DNA of 64,000 bases, taken from assembly GCA_028285625.1 (NCBI GenBank), contig JANQOX010000001.1, forward strand, positions 124,001 to 188,000. Direction: 5' to 3'. The translations under genes were made by a program, and so were the position numbers. The stretch is from Myxococcota bacterium. GTDB lineage: Bacteria; Myxococcota_A; UBA9160; UBA6930. This document shows positions 45,668 through 53,852 of this stretch, one piece after another. The notes under the pieces were generated by a model. It did not search any database, was not told where the DNA came from, and was given only the letters and a program-made list of their open reading frames with translations. Every line of letters begins with the position of its first letter. The first letter of the stretch is position 1.

Positions 45668-47041
45668 GTGGCCGTGAGAGCGCACCGCCGGACGCTTGGG
45701 CCGATCGTCGCGGTCGCGCTGTGGGTGGCGCTGGTCGGGGGTGGCGTCGCCTGGTCGGCCGAATCCGAGTTCGAGGACCGCCCCGCCGGCGCCTCGGTCG
45801 AGGAGTTCGGCAGCCCGCTCTCCCGCGCCGTCGAAGAGCGTGTGCAGATGCGCACGCTGTTTCCGAACCTGAAGCGCGCGCTGCAGCGCTACCCGAACTT
45901 CATCGCTGAGAGCGAGCTGGTGCTCGACTTCCGGACCTTCATGTTTCCGCTCAGGAATACCAAGGGCCAAGATGCATACGCCTGGGCGGCTGGTGGGCGT
46001 TTCGGCGGACGCACCGGCTGGTGGAAGGACCGTTGGCAGGCGGGCGCGAGCGTCTACTCGTCCTTCCCCATCGTCGCGGACGACCCGAGGGCCCTGACCG
46101 AGTTGCTGCGCCCCAACGAGAAGGGCTTCATCGTTGCGGGAGAGGCGTACGTGAAGGGGCGCTTCGCGGACAACGAGATCACGCTCGGACGGCAGGAACT
46201 CGACCTGCCCTACGTCAACAAGAACGACAGCCGCATGGCGCCCAACAGCTTCCAGGGCCTGGTGGGCAAAGGGGTGGCCCGCGGCGTGCCGTGGTTGAAC
46301 CGGCTCGACTGGGTCGCGGGCTACCTCTCGCACATCCGGCCGCGCAACGAGAGCAACTTCATCTCGATGTCGGAGGCCGCGGGGGCGCGGAGCAAGGATC
46401 GGGGCATGGCCCTCGCGGGCCTGCAGTTCCGGCCCTCGCGCGACATGCACCTGGGCGCCTACAACTACTACGCGATCGACACCTTCAACACGCTCTACGC
46501 ATCCGCGGACTACCTGCACAAGATCTCGGCCGACTGGGCCATGCGCTACCAGATCCAGTACACCAGGCAGACCAGCGTGGGTCAGGAGCTGGTGGGGTCG
46601 TTCGACACCTGGGGGGCCGGCGTGCGCGCCGCGACGAGCTGGCGCGGTTGGACGGCGTGGCTGGCCTTCAACCAGACGAGCGACGAGGGCGCGATCCAGA
46701 CGCCCTTCGGCAGCTATGCCGGGTACGTCTCGCTCATGCAGAGCGACTTCGACCGGGCCGGCGAGCGCGCCACGAACATCGGCCTGTCCTACGCGCCCAA
46801 GGTGATCCCCGAGTTCTCGGCGTTCGTGCAGTACGGCCACGGCGATGGCGGGCTCGATGTCGACAGCGGCATCTCCAATGCCTTCGAGCGCGAGGTCAAC
46901 GCCACCGTCGACTGGCGCTTCGAAGAGGGCGACTGGCGCGGGCTGTGGCTGCGCGCGCGCGCGTCGGTGCTGCGCAGCAAGAACTCCGAGACCGGTTGGG
47001 AAGTGCGCCTGATCCTCAACTACGTGCTGCCCGTCCTCTAG
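45668..47041 (+). CDS. OprD-like outer-membrane porin
   Basis: A 457-residue protein with a signal peptide (cleavage near AWS-AE) and a barrel of alternating aromatic strands (for example RFGGRTGWWKDRWQAGASVYSSFP, LGAYNYYAIDTFNTLYASADYLH and GSYAGYVSLMQSDF). It ends in the hydrophobic strand LILNYVLPVL. The 16-18 strand layout and length fit OprD/alginate-export-like porins. Start GTG 45668 (GTG 45674 possible). As the last gene of a three-gene envelope operon it may be anchored or assisted by the OmpA lipoprotein. Confidence 0.83.
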   Translation: MAVRAHRRTLGPIVAVALWVALVGGGVAWSAESEFEDRPAGASVEEFGSPLSRAVEERVQMRTLFPNLKRALQRYPNFIAESELVLDFRTFMFPLRNTKGQDAYAWAAGGRFGGRTGWWKDRWQAGASVYSSFPIVADDPRALTELLRPNEKGFIVAGEAYVKGRFADNEITLGRQELDLPYVNKNDSRMAPNSFQGLVGKGVARGVPWLNRLDWVAGYLSHIRPRNESNFISMSEAAGARSKDRGMALAGLQFRPSRDMHLGAYNYYAIDTFNTLYASADYLHKISADWAMRYQIQYTRQTSVGQELVGSFDTWGAGVRAATSWRGWTAWLAFNQTSDEGAIQTPFGSYAGYVSLMQSDFDRAGERATNIGLSYAPKVIPEFSAFVQYGHGDGGLDVDSGISNAFEREVNATVDWRFEEGDWRGLWLRARASVLRSKNSETGWEVRLILNYVLPVL

Positions 47042-47405
47042 CCACGGCTGGATCCGCACCCGCCGGCGCCCGCTGGAAGTTAGGGTCGGATGAAGCCCCC
47101 AGGGGATGAGTGAACCGCCAAGGGTGCCGAAGCATCCAATCCAGCTGAGAGGAAAACCCGGGGTTTGACAGCCCGGGAGCGGTTCAGAGGCTTTCCGGAT
47201 CTCGAAACGTGACCGCGGTCACGGACCCGAGTGCCGGATGAGGCGACCCCAACACCAGGGATCGTTTCAGATGGGACCGGGCAGGCTTGCCCCGCGGGGC
47301 TGTTCCGGGAACCAAGAGCCACAGCAGATCGTCCATAGCTACGAACGGCGCCGCTTTGGCGTCCCAACCCAAACCCAGCGCCCCCCGCAGAAGAGATGAG
47401 GATCG
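47042..47405 (+). other. 364-base leader of the sigma-factor gene, structured but unassigned
   Basis: No ORF of note. It contains a perfect 16-base palindrome CGTGACCGCGGTCACG (47208-47223), a 12-base palindrome GCCCCGCGGGGC (47289-47300) and GTTCCGGGAAC (47302-47312). A G/A-rich stretch at 47101-47165 (including CCGAAG and CTGAGAGGAAAACCC) looks like folded RNA but matches no riboswitch class I can name. TTGACA occurs at 47165 without a convincing -10 box. Probably the promoter/5'UTR of the sigma gene. Confidence 0.55.
47208..47223. promoter_or_regulatory. 16-base perfect palindrome, candidate operator
   Basis: CGTGACCGCGGTCACG reads the same on both strands and lies 183 bases upstream of the sigma-factor start. 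Palindromes of this size with a GTGAC half-site are common targets of dimeric helix-turn-helix regulators. No regulator gene in the window could be paired with it. Confidence 0.4.
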
Positions 47406-48722
47406 ATGGCCGCCAAGGACAACAAGGTGCAGTCGGGTCGATTCGAGGGCAGCCGCACGGCGACGCCCCTCGTTTCCTACTTCGCCGACATCGCACACAT
47501 CCCCACCCTCAATCGCGAGGAGCAGCTGCTGCTCGCCAAGGAGGTGGAGGCCGCCACCTACGAGCTGCGCGAGTCGCTCTACCGCATCCCGTGGATCGCA
47601 CGGGAGATCGTCCGCGTCTGGCGCGATACCCAGGCGCGCGGCCGCACCACCAGCAAGCTGTCCGAAGCCTTCGGCGACCAGCGTGCCGAGGTGGGCGAGC
47701 GCCTCGACGACCGCATCGCGAAGGTCGAACGCGGGCTGAAGCGCCGCGACAAGCTCCAGGCCCAGGGCGACACCGCCGCCATCGAGCGGCTCGACGGACG
47801 TGTGGCCCGCTGGCTGATCGAGGCGGACCTGTCGCTGGAGCTGCTGCGCCGCGTGCAGCGCGGCTTCGAGTCGGTGATGCGCGAGAACCGTCGGCGTCAC
47901 GCGTCGCTGGCCGAGGTGCTCGGCCTCGAGCTCGACGCGCTGCGCGAGCGGGTCGCGGCCTTCGATCGCGCCCAGGAGCGACTCGAAGAGCACAAGAACC
48001 GCTTCGTCTGGCACAACCTCAAGCTGGTGGTGTCGGTGGCCAAGGACTTCCGCAACCTGGGTCTGTCGTTCGACGACCTGATCCAGGAGGGCAACATCGG
48101 CCTCGTGCGCGCGGTCGAGAAGTTCGACTGGCGGCGCGGTCACAAGTTCTCCACGTACGCCGTCTGGTGGATCCGCCAGGCGCTGATCCGCTCGATCCAG
48201 AACCACTCGCGGACCATCCGGATCCCGAGCCATCAGCACGACGCCCTGCGTTGGTACAACCAGACGCGTGCCCAGCTCGAGACGCGGCTGCTACGACCGC
48301 CCACCGCGGCCGAGGTGGCCGCCGAGATGAAGCTGCCGGTCACGCGGGTGGAAGAACTCGCGGGCATGACGCCCGAACCGGTGAGCCTCGACGCGGAGAT
48401 CCGCGGCGGCGACGGGGGCGGCGGCAAGTCGCGGCGGCTCGAGGACGTGGTCGAAGACCCCGATGCGCCCTCGGCCCAGGCGGCCCTCGACGCGGCCCGG
48501 CTGGCGCGGATCGCTCGCGATTCGGTGGCGAGCCTGCCCGAGCGCGAGCGGCAGATCCTGCGCTGGCGCTTCGGTCTCGACGGCGAGGGCGAGCACACCC
48601 TGCAGCAGATCGGTGAGAAGCTCGGCCTGTCGCGCGAACGCGCGCGTCAGCTCGAGGCGCGCGCCCTGGCGCAGCTTCGGATGTCGACCGAGACCGCCGG
48701 GCTCGCCGACCTGCACGAGTAG
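47406..48722 (+). CDS. Sigma-70 family RNA polymerase sigma factor (RpoD/RpoS-type group)
   Basis: A 438-residue sigma factor. Region 1.2 is present ([28 protein letters not shown]); there is no region 1.1. A non-conserved helical insert of about 120 residues follows. Region 2 is near-perfect ([30 protein letters not shown], then [19 protein letters not shown]), then region 3, and region 4.2 [20 protein letters not shown]. It differs from a primary sigma in region 4.2 and lacks 1.1, so an alternative RpoS/group-2-like factor is more likely, but a lineage-specific primary sigma cannot be excluded. ATG 47406 follows GATGAGGATCG. Confidence 0.9.
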   Translation: MAAKDNKVQSGRFEGSRTATPLVSYFADIAHIPTLNREEQLLLAKEVEAATYELRESLYRIPWIAREIVRVWRDTQARGRTTSKLSEAFGDQRAEVGERLDDRIAKVERGLKRRDKLQAQGDTAAIERLDGRVARWLIEADLSLELLRRVQRGFESVMRENRRRHASLAEVLGLELDALRERVAAFDRAQERLEEHKNRFVWHNLKLVVSVAKDFRNLGLSFDDLIQEGNIGLVRAVEKFDWRRGHKFSTYAVWWIRQALIRSIQNHSRTIRIPSHQHDALRWYNQTRAQLETRLLRPPTAAEVAAEMKLPVTRVEELAGMTPEPVSLDAEIRGGDGGGGKSRRLEDVVEDPDAPSAQAALDAARLARIARDSVASLPERERQILRWRFGLDGEGEHTLQQIGEKLGLSRERARQLEARALAQLRMSTETAGLADLHE

Positions 48723-48729
48723 GGCCGCC

Positions 48730-48745
48730 GCCGGCCCGCGCCGGC
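48730..48745 (+). terminator. Short hairpin between convergent sigma-factor and selenoprotein genes
   Basis: GCCGGC (48730-48735) pairs with GCCGGC (48740-48745) around CCGC, eight bases after the sigma-factor stop. Six pairs, no U-tract; weak support. Confidence 0.35.
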
Positions 48746-48775
48746 CTGGACCGTTCGCGTGTCGGGGTGCTGCGG

Positions 48776-49294
48776 CTAGGCGACGAGGCCCGCGAGGATG
48801 GCCTCGAATGCCTCGTCCGCCAGCGCGCGGACTTCGTCGTCGGTGCGGTCCTGGATCGGGTGCGCGACGTAGACCGCCGCCGGGTCCGCGCCCAGCGCGC
48901 GGGCCTGGGCCTCGGCGCCGTCCACGAACTCGGTGGTGGCGACGAAGACCGAGGGCACGCCGCGCGCCTCGAGGTCGACCGTGTCGTGCACACTGCACGA
49001 CGTGCAGCTGCCTCAATCGGCGAGGGCCTCGACCACGGCGCCGCATTCGACGGCGATCTGCTGACGCAGGTCGACCGGCGCGGGCTTGGTGAAGGTGGGC
49101 TTCCGATAGCGGCGCACCTCGGCGCCGCCCTCTTCGAGCCGCGCTGCGACGCGTTCGAGAAACACGTCGCCAAGCGGCTTCGAGATGTCGAGCAACCCCA
49201 CCACCAGCCCGTCGAGCGACGCCGGGCGCCGCAGCCGCGGCCGCTTGTCCGGGGTCTGCTCCGGGGTCGGGTCGAGGATGGCGCGCGGACTCAT
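48776..49294 (-). CDS. UGSC-family selenoprotein, in-frame UGA read as selenocysteine
   Basis: Reading through the UGA at 49015-49013 gives 172 residues with selenocysteine at position 94, in the order U-G-S-C-T-S-C-S-V-H-D, the hallmark of the UGSC (seleno)protein family. Before it comes LDGLVVGLLDISKPLGDVFLERVAARLEEGGAEVRRYRKP, after it VDLEARGVPSVFVATTEFVDGAEAQARALGAD, so both halves belong to one fold. Stopping at UGA would split a continuous domain into 93 and 71 residues. A hairpin lies 11 bases after the UGA. ATG 49294 begins 22 bases after the thioredoxin-domain gene, so they form an operon. A redox function through U/C pairs is likely; the substrate is unknown. Confidence 0.85.
48983..49001 (-). 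promoter_or_regulatory. Bacterial SECIS-like hairpin after in-frame UGA
   Basis: On the minus strand, 11 bases after UGA, GTCGTGCA pairs with TGCACGAC around GUG: eight pairs. Bacterial SECIS elements are small stem-loops placed about 11-14 bases after UGA with a G at the start of the apical loop, as here. The coding sequence is intact through it. SelB recognition is inferred. Confidence 0.7.
49013..49015 (-). other. UGA codon recoded as selenocysteine
   Basis: The TGA lies in frame between VECGAVVEALAD and GSCTSCSVHDTVD. The flanking protein, the U-G-S-C order and the following hairpin all support recoding rather than termination. Confidence 0.8.
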
Positions 49295-49316
49295 GCGTAG
49301 GACTCGCTCTGCTGGG

Positions 49317-50762
49317 TCATGGCTGGATCGGCTGCACGACGGTCTGGCTTCCGATCTCGCCGCCGACCCAGCCGCCGATGATGGCCGAGAACAGCCCCGC
49401 ACCGCCACCGCAGTAGACGAGGTGGATGCCGCCGGGTCGGAACTTCGGGATCGTGCTGGAGGCCACCGACTCGGGTAGGCCTTCGGCAATGCCCCCGGCG
49501 CCTCGCACGAGTTCGGAGCCCGGAATCAACAGCAGCTCGTGCAGCCGGGCGAGCAGCTGCTCGCGGCTCCAGCCCGCCTCGCGGAACACGCGCCCATGCT
49601 CGGGCCCCACGGCCAGGATGCAGTCGAAGGCCATCACGAGCTTCGGGTGGTGGAGGGTGCGCAGGTTCACCGCGAAGGTTCGCGACAGCGATTCGGGATC
49701 GCGCGAGAGCTGATCCACCACGCTGCGCGGTCCCTCGCCCGGAAAGAGCGTGACGCAGTCCTCACCGGCGGGCCGGCCCAGCCACTCGGACAGCGGCTCC
49801 CAGGGCGAGCCCTCTTCGTCCTCGGGAAAGCAGAAGGCGAGCTTGCCGGGGTTGCCGAAGGTCGCGCGGTCGATCTCGCCGGGCCGCCCACCGCCCATGT
49901 TGCGGATCACCAGCTGAAGCGCGCGCCCGATCGTGAGATTCGCGCGGTTGCCCTGGCCGAAGACGTTCTTGCCCGCGTTCATGCCGATGCGCTGCCGGAT
50001 CGGCCCGTTCACGACGATGACGGGGCCGGTGGGCATGGTGGTCGCGAGCAGTCCGTGGATGTTGAACGCGTCGGTGCAGGCCGCCTCGACCGCCGCCAGC
50101 ACGACGGGCAGGTACTCGGGCTTGCAGCCCGCGAGTACCGCGTTGATGGCGATCTTCTCGACCGTACAGGGCGCGCCGTCCGGAGGGACGTGGGCCACGA
50201 CCTCGTCCGCGTCGCGGGAGGTCCCCTCGAGCATGGCGAGCACGCGCGCTTCGGTGGGAGGGACCACGGGCAGGCCGTCGGTGAAGCCGCGATCGAAGAG
50301 CGCCTCCATCTCGTCTTCGGCACTGGCCAGCGGCAGGCGCCGGGCCTTCAGGCGATCCGATCCGAAGCGCACCATCAGCTCGCGCGCGGCTTCGGGTTCG
50401 ACGCTGCGCGAGCCACACCCGGGCCGCCATTCGGGCAGGCCCGGGCCGAGATCGCGCTCGCCGGTGAGCGACTCCCAGTCGGTGCGCACCCAGCCCTCGG
50501 TGCGCTCCTGCTCGGCGCCGTCCACCACCCGCAGCAGCGTCGGGACCGCTTCGACCTCGTGCAGGTAGGCGTTCTCGAGGGCGGTGTCGTCGACCCGGGT
50601 GCCGCCTTCGGGCAGGTCCGGAAAGGCGGGGTCGTCCTGGGTGTAGACGGTGACGCCCGCGCGCCCGGCGAGGTCGGCGAGGACCGGCGCGACCAGCTCG
50701 CAGGTCGGGCAGTCGCGCTTCACGAAGGCGACCAGTCCGTTGGGCAGGGCAGGGCGGCTCAC
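49317..50762 (-). CDS. Thioredoxin-domain protein fused to UGSC-associated domain
   Basis: A 481-residue protein. Residues 1-105 are thioredoxin-like with a redox CPTC (C18, C21) in FVKRDCPTCELVAPVLADL and cis-Pro in VEAVPTLLRVV. The remaining 370 residues belong to no enzyme family I can name but contain repeated FTDGLPVVPPTEARVLAML, VLAGCKPEYLPVVLAAVEAA and NMGGGRPGEIDRATFG blocks and several conserved Cys. The start is GTG 50762. The selenoprotein gene follows after 22 bases. The pair suggests a two-protein selenium/thiol redox system, with the CPTC domain as likely reductant (inference). Confidence 0.82.
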   Translation of the reverse strand: MSRPALPNGLVAFVKRDCPTCELVAPVLADLAGRAGVTVYTQDDPAFPDLPEGGTRVDDTALENAYLHEVEAVPTLLRVVDGAEQERTEGWVRTDWESLTGERDLGPGLPEWRPGCGSRSVEPEAARELMVRFGSDRLKARRLPLASAEDEMEALFDRGFTDGLPVVPPTEARVLAMLEGTSRDADEVVAHVPPDGAPCTVEKIAINAVLAGCKPEYLPVVLAAVEAACTDAFNIHGLLATTMPTGPVIVVNGPIRQRIGMNAGKNVFGQGNRANLTIGRALQLVIRNMGGGRPGEIDRATFGNPGKLAFCFPEDEEGSPWEPLSEWLGRPAGEDCVTLFPGEGPRSVVDQLSRDPESLSRTFAVNLRTLHHPKLVMAFDCILAVGPEHGRVFREAGWSREQLLARLHELLLIPGSELVRGAGGIAEGLPESVASSTIPKFRPGGIHLVYCGGGAGLFSAIIGGWVGGEIGSQTVVQPIQP

Positions 50763-50821
50763 CGGGCCACCATAGCGCCCCGGGCACGGGGCGTCGGTTG
50801 TTCGCGGCCCGAGACTGGCTC

Positions 50822-51649
50822 ATGCTCCCGACCGTGGCCGAGACGACCCCCGAGACCGAGTGGTTCCGATCCCACGATGGGGTCGAGATCGCCTTCTCGA
50901 CCCACGGACCCGAGGCGGGCGAACCGATCGTGCTGGTGCACGGCTTCGCGTCGAGCCGCAAGAGCAACTGGGATCTACCGGGCTGGACCGATCGCCTGGC
51001 CCGCGCCGGCCGCCGGGTGGTGGCCCTCGACTGCCGCGGCCACGGGCAGAGCGAGAAGCTGCACGAGCCGGCGGCCTACGGGAGCGATCGCATGCCCCGT
51101 GACGTCGTGGCGCTGATGGATCACCTGGACATCCCGCGCGCCGATCTGATGGGCTACTCGATGGGCGGCCGCATCTCGGCGTGGCTGCTGGTGGAGGCGG
51201 GCGATCGCTTCGTGCGTGGGGTGCTCGCCGGCGTGGGCGGTGGGCTCTTCGCCGAGGCGGCCGACCGCCGCCGCGGCGAGCGCATCGCCGAGGCGCTACT
51301 CGCCGACGACCCGGCCGACGTCGCCGATCCGGGCGCGCGGGGCTTTCGGCTCTTCGCCGACCAGCAAGGCGCCGACCGGCGCGCGCTCGCCGCCTGCATG
51401 CGCGGCATGCGCAGAAGCCTCGGGCCCGAAGACGCGGGCCGCATCACGGCACCGGTGCTCGTGGTGGTCGGGCGCGACGACACGCTGGTGGGCGACCCGA
51501 ACGTGCTGGCCAGTGCGATCCCGGGCGCGCAGGTCGCGATCATCGAGGGCCGCGATCACCTGACCGCGGTGCCGGCGCGCGCCACCAAGCAGGTGGTGTT
51601 CGACTTTCTCGGCATCTCGCTGCCCGGGGCGCCTGGGCGTGCGGGGTAG
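50822..51649 (+). CDS. Alpha/beta hydrolase
   Basis: A 275-residue alpha/beta hydrolase. The oxyanion region is VLVHGFASSRKSNW, the nucleophile elbow GYSMGG, the acid Asp in VVVGRDDTLVG, and the His in EGRDHLTAV. ATG 50822 is used; a TTG at 50798 would add eight residues. It is divergent from the thioredoxin-domain gene with 59 bases between. An esterase, lipase or C-C hydrolase is possible; the substrate is unknown. Confidence 0.87.
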   Translation: MLPTVAETTPETEWFRSHDGVEIAFSTHGPEAGEPIVLVHGFASSRKSNWDLPGWTDRLARAGRRVVALDCRGHGQSEKLHEPAAYGSDRMPRDVVALMDHLDIPRADLMGYSMGGRISAWLLVEAGDRFVRGVLAGVGGGLFAEAADRRRGERIAEALLADDPADVADPGARGFRLFADQQGADRRALAACMRGMRRSLGPEDAGRITAPVLVVVGRDDTLVGDPNVLASAIPGAQVAIIEGRDHLTAVPARATKQVVFDFLGISLPGAPGRAG

Positions 51650-51666
51650 GGCGGCCCGGCAAGCGA

Positions 51667-52248
51667 TCAGGGCAACGCGCCCAGCGCCTGGGCGATCTGC
51701 TCGGCGAGCTGCGCCACCAGCGCAATCTCGGCCTCGACCAGCGCGGGGTGGCCTGCGGTCGCGAGCGGGGCGCGCCCCTCGAAACCGTGGCGGGCCAGCG
51801 TCGTGCCGTGCAGGCCGTCGGCGATCCGAAAGTTCGCCACCAGCACGGCCTCGCCGTCCAGGGTGCCGTGCAGCTGGTCCACGTGCACCCACACCGCGCG
51901 GGTCCACTCGCCCGCGTCGGTGGTGTCGACGCTCACCGCCGACCCGAGTCGTCGCGAGAGCTCGGCCTGCAGCGTCGCGCGCAGGCCGATCCGCACCGGC
52001 TCGGCCCAGCGGTGGTGCTGCGCCGAGTTCACCTCGTTCGGGCCCACGAGCAGTGCGATGCCGGGCTGCTCGAGGTATTCGGCGACGACGACCGGTGCGA
52101 GGCCAACCTGCGCATCGGCGACCGGACCCGAAGGCGGCGTGTAGGGCGCCCGCATCAGGTAGGTGCGGACGGGCGTGGTGGTGCCCGAGCAGGCGACGAG
52201 CGCCGGCAGGAAGAGGGCGACGAGAAGCGAGGCGAGGGCGGTTTTCAT
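51667..52248 (-). CDS. pqiC: PqiC-like outer-membrane lipoprotein
   Basis: A 193-residue lipoprotein (lipobox ALVAC near residue 20) of the ABC-type transport auxiliary family. RTYLMRAP, VGLAPVVVAEYLEQPGIALLVGPNEV and AEPVRIGLRATLQAELSRRLGS are typical of PqiC, which contacts PqiB at the outer membrane in the MCE lipid-transfer system. The ATG 52248 overlaps the pqiB stop (ATGA). Last gene of the cluster. Confidence 0.88.
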   Translation of the reverse strand: MKTALASLLVALFLPALVACSGTTTPVRTYLMRAPYTPPSGPVADAQVGLAPVVVAEYLEQPGIALLVGPNEVNSAQHHRWAEPVRIGLRATLQAELSRRLGSAVSVDTTDAGEWTRAVWVHVDQLHGTLDGEAVLVANFRIADGLHGTTLARHGFEGRAPLATAGHPALVEAEIALVAQLAEQIAQALGALP

Positions 52249-53852
52249 GGGGCTCTCGGAGGCTCGGGGTCCTGCTCCGATCGAATCGGAAAGATCAGGG
52301 CGTTGGGTTTTTCGCTCAGCGTGGTGGCGAGCCCGTCGAGGCGGGCCAGGGTCTTGTCGAGCTCGGCGAGCGTGTGCGACAGGCGGCGGACCAGGTCGGA
52401 GTCGGGGCTCAGCGTCGCGAGCGTGCGCTCGAGCTGCGCGATCGACTTGGTGAGCGTGGCCGGTAGCTGCTTCATGGCCTCGCTCGCGATGACCTCGTCG
52501 AGCGCGGCGAGGGTCGATTCGAGCTGCGCCAGGGTCGCGTCGGCGGACTCCACCGCGCCCTCGAGGGGTAGATCGTTCAGCTTGTCGAGCAGCATGCTGA
52601 GCTGGGTCTGCAGCCCGTCCAGCCCCCCGCCCATCGTCGGGATCGTCGGTCGCCCGGCAAACTCGCCCATCTCTGCGGGCGGCGCATTCTCGTGGATGTC
52701 GAGGGCCACGTAGAGGCTGCCGGTCAGCAGGTTGCCCGTGGAGAGCGTGGCCCGCAGGCCGTTGCCCACCGCGCGCGCCACGCCGCCCTCGAGCACGTGC
52801 AGCGACTCGGGCGTGTCGCCGAGCTCGAAGCGGCCTGGTTCGATGCGGACCAGCACCGGGATCGATGAGCCCGACCCGAACGACTCTTCGTCCACCAGCT
52901 GGTCGAGCAGGATGTCGACCACGCTACCGGTCCGGATGCCGCGGTACTCGACCGGCGCGCCGGGCCGCAGCCCGCGCACCGATTGATCGAACTGCAGCAC
53001 GTATTCGATCGACTCGCGGTACGGGCGCTGGTTGACCTTGGCGAGGTTCGGGTAGAGGTCGAAGCGCGCCCCGTCCTGGACGGGCGGGCCGGGGCGGATG
53101 TCTTCGGGAAGACCGAAGGCGATGCCCCCGCTGAGCACGGTCTCGAGCGAGCCGGTGTGGATCTCGACGCCGTCGGCCGAGGCCTCGAACGACACGCCGC
53201 TGGTGTTCCAGAAACGGCTGTGGGCGTTCACGAGGTCGTCGTACGGCGCCTCGATGAACGCGTCGTAGTACATGCGGCGCGCATCGACGTCGAATCGCGA
53301 CGTCTCCACCCGCCCGACCTGGAAGCCGCGGTAGAGGATCGGGTTGCCCGGCCCGACCGATCCGCCCTGTTCGCTCTCGAGCACCAGGTGCAGGCCGTCG
53401 GTGCCGGCCGGGGTGACCGGAAGCTCGTCGAGCCCGACGAAGTCGCGGCGGCCGGCGGCTCCCGTCCCGGGTACCAGCTCGATGTACGGGCCCGACAGCA
53501 GGGTGCCGAGACCCGAGACGCCCTGGGCGCCCACGCGCGGTCGCACCACGAAGAACTGCGCGTCCTGGCGCAGCAGCGGCTCGGCCTGCTGGTCGATGCG
53601 GGCCTCCACCGCCACACGAGACAGGTCGTCCGAGAGCCCCACGCCTTCCACCACGCCGACCACCACGCTGCGGAAGCGGATCTTGGTCTTGTCGGTCTCG
53701 ATGCCCTCGGCCGTGGCGAAGCTGATGGTGATCGCAGGGCCCTGGTCGCGCCACGTGGTGAATACGAGCCACCCACCCAAGACGAGCGCGACGATCGGGA
53801 CGAGCCAGATGACGGAGATGCTCCTGCGTTCCTGGATCTCGGCTTCAGCCAT
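52245..53852 (-). CDS. pqiB: PqiB-like MCE lipid-transport protein
   Basis: A 535-residue protein with one N-terminal membrane helix (SVIWLVPIVALVLGGWLVFTTW) and three MlaD/MCE domains (about 40-130, 155-215 and 275-385), each with the ITISFATAEGIETDKTKIRFRSVVVG type of start. A C-terminal helical part (from about 400) should form the tube tip. In E. coli, PqiB hexamers build a syringe-like channel for phospholipids between the membranes. Start ATG 53852 overlaps the pqiA stop by eight bases. Confidence 0.9.
   Translation of the reverse strand: MAEAEIQERRSISVIWLVPIVALVLGGWLVFTTWRDQGPAITISFATAEGIETDKTKIRFRSVVVGVVEGVGLSDDLSRVAVEARIDQQAEPLLRQDAQFFVVRPRVGAQGVSGLGTLLSGPYIELVPGTGAAGRRDFVGLDELPVTPAGTDGLHLVLESEQGGSVGPGNPILYRGFQVGRVETSRFDVDARRMYYDAFIEAPYDDLVNAHSRFWNTSGVSFEASADGVEIHTGSLETVLSGGIAFGLPEDIRPGPPVQDGARFDLYPNLAKVNQRPYRESIEYVLQFDQSVRGLRPGAPVEYRGIRTGSVVDILLDQLVDEESFGSGSSIPVLVRIEPGRFELGDTPESLHVLEGGVARAVGNGLRATLSTGNLLTGSLYVALDIHENAPPAEMGEFAGRPTIPTMGGGLDGLQTQLSMLLDKLNDLPLEGAVESADATLAQLESTLAALDEVIASEAMKQLPATLTKSIAQLERTLATLSPDSDLVRRLSHTLAELDKTLARLDGLATTLSEKPNALIFPIRSEQDPEPPRAP

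Noticed and set aside
47145..47165. CTGAGA near AAAACCC as part of a TPP riboswitch
   Set aside because: The partner boxes GAACCTGAT and GGATAATGCC are absent, and the downstream gene is a sigma factor, not a thiamine gene.
47165..47195. TTGACA as a -35 box of a sigma-70 promoter
   Set aside because: At 17-18 bases downstream the -10 position reads AGGCTT/GGCTTT, which is not an acceptable -10 element.
48992..49015. UGA at 49013 as a true stop making a pseudogene
   Set aside because: The frame continues with family-specific sequence (GSCTSC, then VDLEARG) to a normal end, a hairpin follows at the SECIS distance, and the family is known to carry Sec or Cys here.
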